This document shows, in pieces, positions 26,647-34,599 of a stretch of 64,000 nucleotides of DNA. The DNA is from Stutzerimonas stutzeri (lineage in GTDB: Bacteria > Pseudomonadota > Gammaproteobacteria > Pseudomonadales > Pseudomonadaceae). The notes under the pieces are model-generated. The model ran no database searches. It was not told where the DNA came from and saw only the letters and a list, made by a program, of their open reading frames with translations. The position numbers and the translations under genes were made by a program. Numbering within the stretch: the stretch's first letter is position 1; the number at the start of each line of letters is the position of its first letter. The DNA lies in contig NZ_CP139348.1 in assembly GCF_038561965.1 (NCBI RefSeq), positions 2,294,001 through 2,358,000 of the forward strand, in the 5' to 3' direction.

Positions 26647-28203
26647 TTAGTTCGGGAGATAGAGCGTCAGCAACTGACCAGGCCGCAGTACTTCGGTGCC
26701 TTTCGGATTCCAGATTTTCAGATTGGTCAGCTGCACATTGAAGCGCTTGGCTATCTCGTACAGTGAATCGCCTTTGCGCACCTTGTAGTAGGTAGGCGAG
26801 TTGCTTTTTCTCGCCTGCGTGCTGGTTGCCGGACCTTGCAGGAACAGTGCCTGACCAACCTTCAATTGGCTGCCGGAAAGTTTGTTCCAGCGCTGCAGGT
26901 CGCGTACCGATACTCTTTGAGCCTTGGCAATATCCCAAAGGTTGTCGCCCGTCTTGACTCGGTAAGTGCGCGGAGTCGACGCCGGTTGGCGCGTGACGGC
27001 ATGCAGCAGCTCACGTGAGGCTTTTGCATCGCTGCTGGTTGGAATGCTCAGAACCTGGCCGATGCGCAGCGTGTCGCTCTTCAGACGATTGACATCGCGG
27101 ATGATATTAACCGTCAGGTGATGCCGGTTGGCGATTACGCCCAGCGTGTCGCCGGCGCGCACCTGATATTGCTGCCAGTCGACGAGGTCCTGCGGCTTCA
27201 TCAGCGCCAGGTTTGCCGCCAGCATCTCAGCTTTTTCCAACGGCACTAGCAGCTGTTGCGGGCCGTCCAGGGTGACGCGACGGGTAAAGGCGGGATTCAG
27301 TTGGTAGAGCTCGTCCTCGTCCAGATCGGCAAGTTTGGCTACTCGCGACAGATCCATGCGCTGCTTGAGTGCGACGACTTCGAAGTAAGGCTCGTTGGCG
27401 ATCGGGTTGAGGTTGATGCCGTAGGCCTCGGGTGCCTGGATCAACTGCGAGAGCGCCAGCAGCTTCGGCACATAGTCGCGGGTTTCGCGTGGTAGCGGGA
27501 GGTTCCAGTAGTCGGTTGGCAGGCCCAGCTTCTGATTGCGTTCGATCGCTCGGCTGACCGTGCCTTCGCCAGCGTTGTAAGCCGCCAGGGCGAGCAGCCA
27601 GTCACCGTTGAAAAGGCCGTGCAGGTAGCTCAGGTAGCGCAGCGCTGCATTGGTCGATGCGGTGATATCCCTGCGGCCGTCATACCAGCTGGTCTGGCGA
27701 AGGTTGAAGTGCCGGCCGGTGGAGGGGATGAACTGCCAGAGCCCGACAGCATGGGCAGGGGAGTAGGCGAAGGGGTCGTAGGAGCTTTCGATGATTGGCA
27801 GCAGTGCCAGCTCCAGCGGCATGTCGCGCTCTTCGAGGCGCTCGACGATGTAATGGATAAAAGGACTGCTGCGCTCGCTGACGATCTCGATGGACTTCGG
27901 GCGGCTGGAGAACAGCAGGCGCTGTTGCTCGATACGGGGATTGGCGTCCAGATGATCCTGCAGCTTGTAGCCGCCGCGGATTCGCTCCCATATATCTTCA
28001 TGTTCGGTGATGACGGAGGTGTCGCTAAGCCAGATAGGCTCTTGCGCCACAGGCACTACCGTGCGCCTGGTCTGCTCGCGGGCCTCGTCGCGCACGGCAT
28101 TGCTCTGACAGCCCGCTAGGGCTACGCATATGGCGAGGGCCAACGCACGACCAGAGGCTGCCAAGGCGTCCGTTTCGTGGCGTTTCTTGGGAGCTGGCGG
28201 CAT
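26647..28203 (-). CDS. mltD: Membrane-bound lytic murein transglycosylase D
   Basis: A 518-residue lipoprotein: lipobox LAGC with C32, a lytic transglycosylase domain (about 110-260) with catalytic E139 in LLPIIESSYDPF and the GLWQFIPSTG motif, then three LysM peptidoglycan-binding repeats (about 345-390, 415-460, 470-515; each of the form Y-V-G-D-L-I-A). It cleaves glycan strands non-hydrolytically, leaving 1,6-anhydromuramic ends. It converges on the HDOD gene (12 bases between stops) and follows gloB on the same strand. Confidence 0.94.
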   Translation of the reverse strand: MPPAPKKRHETDALAASGRALALAICVALAGCQSNAVRDEAREQTRRTVVPVAQEPIWLSDTSVITEHEDIWERIRGGYKLQDHLDANPRIEQQRLLFSSRPKSIEIVSERSSPFIHYIVERLEERDMPLELALLPIIESSYDPFAYSPAHAVGLWQFIPSTGRHFNLRQTSWYDGRRDITASTNAALRYLSYLHGLFNGDWLLALAAYNAGEGTVSRAIERNQKLGLPTDYWNLPLPRETRDYVPKLLALSQLIQAPEAYGINLNPIANEPYFEVVALKQRMDLSRVAKLADLDEDELYQLNPAFTRRVTLDGPQQLLVPLEKAEMLAANLALMKPQDLVDWQQYQVRAGDTLGVIANRHHLTVNIIRDVNRLKSDTLRIGQVLSIPTSSDAKASRELLHAVTRQPASTPRTYRVKTGDNLWDIAKAQRVSVRDLQRWNKLSGSQLKVGQALFLQGPATSTQARKSNSPTYYKVRKGDSLYEIAKRFNVQLTNLKIWNPKGTEVLRPGQLLTLYLPN

Positions 28204-28303
28204 TGGCTGGAATCTTCCCCGGAAACAAAATTCGGGGGATTCTAGGAACGCACCCTGGTGGGGTCAAGTTTGCAGGCTCCGTTTCGGGAACCTGTCGAGC
28301 TTG

Positions 28304-29083
28304 TTAGAAACGATCTTTCCAGGCGCGCAAAGCCGCAAAAACCGCGACGTCACCCTCAAGTTTCCGACCGCTTTGCTCGCTTGCAGCGTGCTGGACAGCC
28401 GCAACGCCGCTGCGCAGAAAGGGGTTGGTTGCGCGCTCGATGTCCATTCGAGTGGGCAGGCTGAAGCGGTTCGCTTCACGCAGTTCGGTTACCTCGCGCA
28501 TACGATTCTGGATGTCCGGATTGCTTGGCTCCACCGCCTGGGAGAAACGCAGATTGCTTAGGGTGTATTCGTGCGTACAGTAAATCAGCGTGCGGTCCGG
28601 CATTGTGGCAAGACGTTGCAGTGAGTCGAACATCTGCTCGGGCGTGCCTTCGAACAGTCGGCCGCACCCCGCCGCGAATAGCGTGTCGCCACTCAATAGC
28701 CAGGGCTGCTCGGCATCGGCGTGAAAGTAGGCGATATGCCCGAGCGTATGCCCCGGAACCGCGATCGCCTGCAATTCCTTATCCAGCACCCGGATGCGCT
28801 GGCCATCGCTCAGCGCCTCATCGCGCGCGGGAATGTTCTCGGCCGCAGGCCCGTAAACGCGGGCGCCGGTCTGCGTTTTGAGCCGTTCGACGCCGCCAAC
28901 GTGATCGTGATGGTGATGGGTAATCAGGATGTCGCTGAGTTGCCAGTCCGGGTGAGACTGCAACCAACTTAGTACCGGCGCAGCGTCACCTGGGTCGACG
29001 GCAACGCATCGTTGCGTTGCATCATCCTGCAGCAACCAAATGTAGTTGTCGGTGAAGGCGGGCAGTGCTTCGATCTTAAGCAT
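28304..29083 (-). CDS. gloB: Hydroxyacylglutathione hydrolase (glyoxalase II)
   Basis: A 259-residue metallo-beta-lactamase-fold enzyme that hydrolyses S-lactoylglutathione to lactate and glutathione in methylglyoxal detoxification. The dinuclear metal motif THHHHDHVGG and the later GHTLGH, SGDTLFAAGCGR and CTHEYTLSN runs are all diagnostic. ATG at 29083 (MLKIEALPAFTDNY) matches the family N-terminus; the open frame upstream is a shadow of the divergent methyltransferase gene. The two genes are 111 bases apart. Confidence 0.95.
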   Translation of the reverse strand: MLKIEALPAFTDNYIWLLQDDATQRCVAVDPGDAAPVLSWLQSHPDWQLSDILITHHHHDHVGGVERLKTQTGARVYGPAAENIPARDEALSDGQRIRVLDKELQAIAVPGHTLGHIAYFHADAEQPWLLSGDTLFAAGCGRLFEGTPEQMFDSLQRLATMPDRTLIYCTHEYTLSNLRFSQAVEPSNPDIQNRMREVTELREANRFSLPTRMDIERATNPFLRSGVAAVQHAASEQSGRKLEGDVAVFAALRAWKDRF

Positions 29084-29194
29084 GGGGCGGGTCGCCAAGC
29101 GAGTGACAAAGGCGCATCCTAGCAGTCCCATGAAAAAGTTGAACCCGAGCGAACTCAGCGCCGCGCAGATCCGCACGGCGAACGGAGCCGAGCG

Positions 29195-29965
29195 ATGAAC
29201 GATCGACCGTCCACCCAGGGCAGTGACCATTGGCTGTCCATGATCAACCAGGCATCTGACTGGTTCGAAGGGCCGCTGGGCCAGCAGTTGCTGGTTCAGG
29301 AAAAGCACGTTCTGACCGAAGAGCTGGCGCGTTGCTTCGGCAGCTATCTAGTGCACAACGGCCCCTTCAGTGGCGAGCCGGTACAGCCGCAAAACATCAA
29401 ACGCAGCGTCCGCCTGGGTGCGCCTTTGCCTGGGGTGGAAATTCATTGCGAGGAGCAGGCGTGGCCGTTAGGTGAGCACGCGGCTGATGTCGTGGTGTTG
29501 CAGCACTCTCTGGATTTCAGCCTTTCTCCCCATGGGCTGCTGCGTGAAGCGGCACGCGGCGTGCGCCCGGGTGGGCATCTGCTGATCGTCGGAATCAACC
29601 CTTGGAGCGCCTGGGGCGTGCGCCGCCTGCTATCGCGAGAGGTGTTTCGCGAAGCTCGCTGCATCCGCGCATCGAGGGTTGGTGACTGGCTGAACCTGCT
29701 GGGATTCGCGCTGGAGAAACGTCGCTTCGGGTGCTATTGTCCGCCGCTTTCTTCGAGCGAATGGCAGGCGCGTTTGTCGCGACTGGAGTCGGTTGGGCAG
29801 CAGCTGCAGGCGCCCACCGGGGGCTTTTATCTGCTGGTGGCACGCAAGCTGATGATTGGCTTGCGGCCGTTGCGCCAGGAGCGGCGCGAGCGGATGGGCA
29901 AATTGCTGCCGATGCCGGTGGCCAAGATCAGTCGCCGCGACGCCGAGCAGCACCGGCTCCCTTGA
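29195..29965 (+). CDS. Divergent class I methyltransferase-like protein
   Basis: A 256-residue protein with the later part of a class I SAM methyltransferase fold: a strand ending DVVVLQHSLDFS (the acidic post-I/II region), then LLREAARGVRPGGHLLIVG as in UbiE-type enzymes. The glycine-rich motif I (GxGxG) is not apparent in the first 95 residues, so SAM binding is uncertain. The gene is conserved in pseudomonads between gloB and rnhA, as I recall. Its substrate is unknown. Confidence 0.8.
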   Translation: MNDRPSTQGSDHWLSMINQASDWFEGPLGQQLLVQEKHVLTEELARCFGSYLVHNGPFSGEPVQPQNIKRSVRLGAPLPGVEIHCEEQAWPLGEHAADVVVLQHSLDFSLSPHGLLREAARGVRPGGHLLIVGINPWSAWGVRRLLSREVFREARCIRASRVGDWLNLLGFALEKRRFGCYCPPLSSSEWQARLSRLESVGQQLQAPTGGFYLLVARKLMIGLRPLRQERRERMGKLLPMPVAKISRRDAEQHRLP

Positions 29966-30004
29966 AGACCTGACCCTGCCGGTAAACAGAGTAAGCGATC
30001 AAAA

Positions 30005-30460
30005 ATGAGTGACGACTGGGTCGAGATTTATACCGACGGTGCCTGTAAAGGCAACCCTGGTCCGGGCGGCTGGGGTGCGCTGCTTATCTATAAGGGCGTC
30101 AAGCGTGAACTTTGGGGCGGCGAGCCCGAAACCACCAACAACCGCATGGAACTCATGGCTGCCATTAGCGCGCTCGCCGAACTGAAGCGCTCTTGCAAGG
30201 TGCGTCTGGTGACCGACTCGCAGTACGTCATGCAGGGCATCAAAGACTGGATGCCCAACTGGAAGAAGCGTGGCTGGAAAACGGCAAGCAAGCAGCCGGT
30301 CAAGAATGTCGACCTTTGGCAGCAGCTCGATGAGCAGGTCAATCGCCACGAGGTGACCTGGGAGTGGGTCCGTGGCCATACCGGTCATCCGGGTAACGAG
30401 CACGCCGACCTGCTGGCTAATCGCGGTGTGGTGCAGGCCAAACGTCAACCGATTGTGTAA
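30005..30460 (+). CDS. rnhA: Ribonuclease HI
   Basis: A 151-residue RNase HI that cuts the RNA strand of RNA-DNA hybrids. The four acidic residues are in place: D11 in IYTDGACKGNPG, the Glu in NNRMELMA, the Asp in VTDSQYV, and the Asp in GNEHADLLA. The basic protrusion (KKRGWKTASKQPVKN) is present. Length equals the family norm. It is followed 14 bases later by dnaQ, the usual gamma-proteobacterial pair. Confidence 0.96.
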   Translation: MSDDWVEIYTDGACKGNPGPGGWGALLIYKGVKRELWGGEPETTNNRMELMAAISALAELKRSCKVRLVTDSQYVMQGIKDWMPNWKKRGWKTASKQPVKNVDLWQQLDEQVNRHEVTWEWVRGHTGHPGNEHADLLANRGVVQAKRQPIV

Positions 30461-30474
30461 GTGAGCGAAACGAC

Positions 30475-31200
30475 ATGCGCAGCGTAGTGCTGGATACCGA
30501 AACGACCGGCATGCCGGTGACCGACGGCCACCGGATCATTGAAATCGGCTGTGTCGAAGTCATCGGCCGGCGCCTGACCGGGCGGCATTACCACGTCTAT
30601 CTGCAGCCTGATCGCGAGGTGGACGAGGGGGCGATCGCCGTTCACGGCATCACCAACGAGTTTCTTGTCGACAAATCACGTTTCCGTGATGTCGCTGACG
30701 AGTTCTTCGAGTTCATCAAAGGCGCGCAGCTGGTCATTCATAACGCTGCGTTCGACCTTGGCTTCATTAATAACGAGTTTGCTCTGCTCGGCCAGCAGGA
30801 ACGTGCCGAGATCACCGACCATTGCTCGGTGCTCGATACCCTGCTGATGGCGCGCGAGCGCCACCCTGGGCAGCGCAACAGCCTCGATGCATTGTGCAAG
30901 CGCTACGGCGTGGACAACTCCGGCCGGGATCTGCACGGCGCTCTGCTCGATGCCGAGATTCTGGCTGATGTCTGGCTGACCATGACCGGCGGGCAGACCA
31001 ATCTGTCCCTCGCCGGCGACGGCGAAAGCTCCGATGGTGGCCGGCAGCAGCCCAGCCCGATCCGGCGGCTGCCGGCTGATCGACCGCGCACCGCGGTGCT
31101 GCGTGCCAGCGAGCAAGAACTCGAGGCGCACATGGCGCGCATGGCTGCGATCGAAAAAGCGGCGGGTGCGGCCCCGCTGTGGGCTCAGCTCGAAGGCTGA
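30475..31200 (+). CDS. dnaQ: DNA polymerase III epsilon subunit (proofreading exonuclease)
   Basis: A 241-residue 3'-5' exonuclease. ExoI is VLDTETTGMP, ExoII is VIHNAAFDLGFINNE and ExoIII-epsilon is HGALLDAEILADVW, with the catalytic His and Asp. The C-terminal tail after residue 195 binds the polymerase alpha subunit. It proofreads in the replicative holoenzyme. It probably shares a transcript with rnhA. Confidence 0.95.
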   Translation: MRSVVLDTETTGMPVTDGHRIIEIGCVEVIGRRLTGRHYHVYLQPDREVDEGAIAVHGITNEFLVDKSRFRDVADEFFEFIKGAQLVIHNAAFDLGFINNEFALLGQQERAEITDHCSVLDTLLMARERHPGQRNSLDALCKRYGVDNSGRDLHGALLDAEILADVWLTMTGGQTNLSLAGDGESSDGGRQQPSPIRRLPADRPRTAVLRASEQELEAHMARMAAIEKAAGAAPLWAQLEG

Positions 31201-31209
31201 ACCTGACTG

Positions 31210-31232
31210 CATCGCCGCTTCCTACGGCGATG
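31210..31232 (+). terminator. Possible stem-loop after dnaQ
   Basis: CATCGCCG (31210-31217) and CGGCGATG (31225-31232) form a perfect 8-bp stem with a 7-base loop 9 bases after the dnaQ stop. No T-run follows, so termination is uncertain. Confidence 0.4.
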
Positions 31233-31316
31233 CCCGCGATGATTGTCGTCTTGATGCGCTGTTCCTTTGTTGCGGACGCTTCTACCCTGTAGATGATTCG
31301 TCCGCAGAGAGCGCGC

Positions 31317-33566
31317 ATGTATAAAGACCTGAAATTCCCCATTCTCATCGTTCACCGCGATATCAAGGCTGACACGGTTGCGGGCGAACGCGTACGCGGC
31401 ATCGCTTCGGAGCTGGAGCGCGACGGCTTCAATATCCTGCCGACAGCCAGTTCCAACGAAGGGCGCATTGTTGCCTCGACTCACCACGGGCTGGCCTGCA
31501 TCCTGGTGGCCGCAGAGGGGGCCGGTGAAAATCAGCGTCTGCTGCATGATGTGGTGGAGCTGATCCGGGTCGCCCGTCGCCGCGCTCCGCGCCTGCCGAT
31601 CTTCGCCCTGGGCGAGCAGATCACCATCGAGAATGCGCCAGCCGAGGCGATGGCCGATCTCAATGAATTGCGCGGCCTGCTGTATCTCTATGAGGACACC
31701 GTGCCGTTCCTTGCGCGCCAGGTCGCCAGGGCCGCGCACGGTTATCTGGAGGATTTGCTACCGCCATTCTTCCGCGCGCTGGTCAAGCACACCGGTGAGT
31801 CGAACTACTCCTGGCACACGCCCGGTCACGGTGGGGGTGTGGCCTATCGCAAAAGCCCGGTCGGCCAGGCGTTCCATCAGTTCTTCGGGGAAAACACGCT
31901 GCGCTCGGATCTCTCGGTTTCGGTGCCGGAGCTCGGTTCACTGCTCGATCACACCGGTCCGGTGGCAGCGGCCGAGGCTCGTGCAGCGCGTAACTTCGGT
32001 GCCGACCACACCTTCTTCGTGATCAATGGCACCTCGACGGCGAACAAGATCGTTTGGCACTCGATGGTCGCCCGGGACGATCTGGTGCTGGTCGATCGCA
32101 ACTGTCACAAGTCGATTCTGCACGCGATCATCATGACTGGTGCGATACCTCTGTACATGAGCCCGACCCGCAACGAGCTGGGCATCATCGGGCCCATCCC
32201 GCTGGAAGAATTCACCCGCGAATCCATTCAGGCCAAGATCACCGCCAACCCGCTGGCCCGCGGTCGACCGCCCAAGGTCAAGCTGGCAGTGGTTACGAAC
32301 TCGACGTATGACGGGCTTTGCTACAACGCCAACCTGATCAAGCGCACCCTCGCCGACAACGTCGAAGTGCTGCATTTCGACGAGGCCTGGTATGCCTATG
32401 CGGCGTTTCACGAGTTCTACGATGGCCGCTACGGTATGGATACCCGCGAGCAGGGCCCGCTGGTTTTCACCACGCACTCCACGCACAAGTTGCTGGCTGC
32501 GTTCAGCCAGGCATCAATGATCCATGTGCTCGATAGCCAGACGCGCCAGCTCGACCGTGACCGCTTCAATGAAGCCTTCATGATGCACATCTCCACCTCG
32601 CCGCAGTACGGCATCCTGGCATCTCTGGACGTCGCGTCGGCGATGATGGAGGGGCCGGCGGGGCGCTCGCTGATTCAGGAGACGTTCGACGAGGCGCTGA
32701 GCTTTCGCCGAGCACTGGCCAATCTGCGCCAGAATATCGATGCGGATGACTGGTGGTTCAGCATCTGGCAGCCACCATTGGTCGATGGCGCGGAGGCGCT
32801 GGTAACCCCAGACTGGCTGCTGGAGCCGACGGCCGACTGGCATGGCTTCGGTGACATTGCGGACGATTACGTACTGCTCGATCCGATCAAGGTCACGCTG
32901 GTGACGCCTGGGCTTACCGCGTCTGGTGCGCTGGGCAAGAGCGGCATCCCGGCGGCTGTGGTCAGCAAGTTTCTCTGGGAACGCGGTCTGGTGGTGGAGA
33001 AGACCGGGCTCTACTCGATGCTCGTGCTGTTCTCCATGGGCATCACCAAAGGCAAGTGGAGCACGCTGCTAACTGAGCTGCTGGAGTTCAAGCGTCACTA
33101 CGATGCCAACGTACCCCTGGTCGATGCGCTGCCATCAATCGTGCGCGCCGGCGCAGCGACCTACGCGGGGATGGGCCTGCGCGACCTTTGCGATGCGTTG
33201 CATGCCTGTTACTGCGAAAACGCCACGGCGCGAGCCATGCGCAGGATGTATACGGCATTGCCGGAACCGGCGATGACCCCGGCACAGGCCTATGACAAGC
33301 TGGTACGCGGCGAGGTCGAAGCGGTGCCGATCGACGCGCTGGAAGGGCGCATCGCCGCCGTCATGCTGGTGCCGTATCCGCCGGGCATCCCGCTGATCAT
33401 GCCGGGCGAGCGCTTTACCGGGGAGACTCGCTCGATTCTCGATTACCTTCGCTTCGCCCGTGATTTTGCCGAGCGCTTTCCAGGGTTCGATGCCGACGTG
33501 CATGGGCTGCAGCACGAGGCAGGCCCGGATGGAAGTGCGTATACCGTCGACTGCGTTCGCGAATGA
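31317..33566 (+). CDS. ldcA: Lysine decarboxylase (LdcA type)
   Basis: A 749-residue fold-type I PLP decarboxylase with an N-terminal response-regulator-like wing domain (about 1-130), core PLP domain with the Schiff-base Lys in THSTHKLL, and a C-terminal domain. The sequence is extremely close to what I recall of P. aeruginosa LdcA (PA1818), which makes cadaverine from lysine. ATG at 31317 (MYKDLKFPIL) matches that protein. The lysine/cadaverine antiporter that follows ldcA in PAO1 is absent here. Confidence 0.93.
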   Translation: MYKDLKFPILIVHRDIKADTVAGERVRGIASELERDGFNILPTASSNEGRIVASTHHGLACILVAAEGAGENQRLLHDVVELIRVARRRAPRLPIFALGEQITIENAPAEAMADLNELRGLLYLYEDTVPFLARQVARAAHGYLEDLLPPFFRALVKHTGESNYSWHTPGHGGGVAYRKSPVGQAFHQFFGENTLRSDLSVSVPELGSLLDHTGPVAAAEARAARNFGADHTFFVINGTSTANKIVWHSMVARDDLVLVDRNCHKSILHAIIMTGAIPLYMSPTRNELGIIGPIPLEEFTRESIQAKITANPLARGRPPKVKLAVVTNSTYDGLCYNANLIKRTLADNVEVLHFDEAWYAYAAFHEFYDGRYGMDTREQGPLVFTTHSTHKLLAAFSQASMIHVLDSQTRQLDRDRFNEAFMMHISTSPQYGILASLDVASAMMEGPAGRSLIQETFDEALSFRRALANLRQNIDADDWWFSIWQPPLVDGAEALVTPDWLLEPTADWHGFGDIADDYVLLDPIKVTLVTPGLTASGALGKSGIPAAVVSKFLWERGLVVEKTGLYSMLVLFSMGITKGKWSTLLTELLEFKRHYDANVPLVDALPSIVRAGAATYAGMGLRDLCDALHACYCENATARAMRRMYTALPEPAMTPAQAYDKLVRGEVEAVPIDALEGRIAAVMLVPYPPGIPLIMPGERFTGETRSILDYLRFARDFAERFPGFDADVHGLQHEAGPDGSAYTVDCVRE

Positions 33567-33651
33567 TCATTTGGCTACGATCCAGGCTGTCTACTGCGGC
33601 ATGAACAGGTCGGCTGGCGGCGTGGTCTGTATCACATCGTCTGCATCGACA

Positions 33652-33681
33652 TTCACTCGTTGTGGCACCAGTTGTTATAGT
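33652..33681 (+). promoter_or_regulatory. Weak sigma-70-like promoter candidate
   Basis: TTCACT (33652-33657) and TATAGT (33676-33681) are spaced by 18 bases, about 69 bases upstream of the isomerase start. The -10 is good and the -35 moderate. Confidence 0.3.
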
Positions 33682-33749
33682 TGCCCACCGTCGTCCGGCG
33701 TGCCCGCGATGACGCCTTCCATGCGCCCGTTGCTGTCGAGGATGATAGC

Positions 33750-34562
33750 GTGACCGAATACAAAGCCTTCCGCGTAGAGTTGGCAGACAAGATTGCCCGC
33801 GTCGTGATCAACCGACCCGAGAAGATCAATGCGATGGATGCCGCGTTCTGGTCGGAGATCATCGATATCTTCAACTGGGTTGATGCCACCGACGAGGTGC
33901 GCGTAGTGGTCCTCAGCGGGGCCGGTGAGCATTTCTCTTCCGGCATCGACCTGCAGCTGCTGGCCTCGGTCGGCAGCCAGCTGGGCAGCGACGTCGGGCG
34001 CAACGCCGAGCAGCTGCGCCGCAAGATCCTTTCCCTGCAGGCCTCGTTCAATGCCGTCGACAACTGCCGCAAGCCTGTCATCGCGGCGATTCAGGGCTAC
34101 TGCCTGGGCGGTGCCATTGATCTGATCTCGGCCTGCGATATGCGTTACAGCACGGCGGACGCAAAATTCTCGATCAAGGAAATCGACATGGGCATGGCCG
34201 CCGATGTCGGGACCCTGCAGCGCCTGCCACGAATTATCGGCGATGGCATGATGCGTGAACTGGCGTTTACTGGCCGCACGATCCAGGGCGAAGAAGCGCG
34301 TAGCATCGGCCTGGTCAATCGCACCTATGCCGACCAGCAGGCGATGATGGATGGCGTGCTCGAGCTGGCTCGGGACATCGCCCGCAAGTCACCGATTGCC
34401 ATTCGCGGAACCAAGGAAATGATCCGCTATATGCGTGATCACCGTGTCGATGACGGCCTCGAATATATCGCTACGTGGAATGCGGCCATGCTGCAATCTG
34501 CGGATATAAAAGTCGCCATCGCCGCTCATATGAGCAAACAGAAGCCGGACTTTGCCGACTGA
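33750..34562 (+). CDS. Delta(3,5)-Delta(2,4)-dienoyl-CoA isomerase-like crotonase
   Basis: A 270-residue crotonase-fold protein. The stretch around KEIDMGMAADVGTLQRLP is the hallmark of dienoyl-CoA isomerase (ECH1), not ordinary enoyl-CoA hydratase: D124, E144 and D152 correspond to the catalytic D176, E196 and D204 of the mammalian enzyme. It would shift double bonds during beta-oxidation of odd-position unsaturated fatty acids. The oxyanion-hole run HFSSGIDLQ is present. GTG at 33750 is used because GAGG lies upstream; an earlier in-frame ATG has no support. Commonly annotated only as enoyl-CoA hydratase. Confidence 0.88.
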   Translation: MTEYKAFRVELADKIARVVINRPEKINAMDAAFWSEIIDIFNWVDATDEVRVVVLSGAGEHFSSGIDLQLLASVGSQLGSDVGRNAEQLRRKILSLQASFNAVDNCRKPVIAAIQGYCLGGAIDLISACDMRYSTADAKFSIKEIDMGMAADVGTLQRLPRIIGDGMMRELAFTGRTIQGEEARSIGLVNRTYADQQAMMDGVLELARDIARKSPIAIRGTKEMIRYMRDHRVDDGLEYIATWNAAMLQSADIKVAIAAHMSKQKPDFAD

Positions 34563-34599
34563 TGCGCTATCACACGTTTGCGCGGGAGGCGCACTAGGC

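Noticed and set aside
29084..29308. N-terminal extension of gloB
   Set aside because: It overlaps the divergent methyltransferase start and glyoxalase II proteins begin at MLKIEALP.
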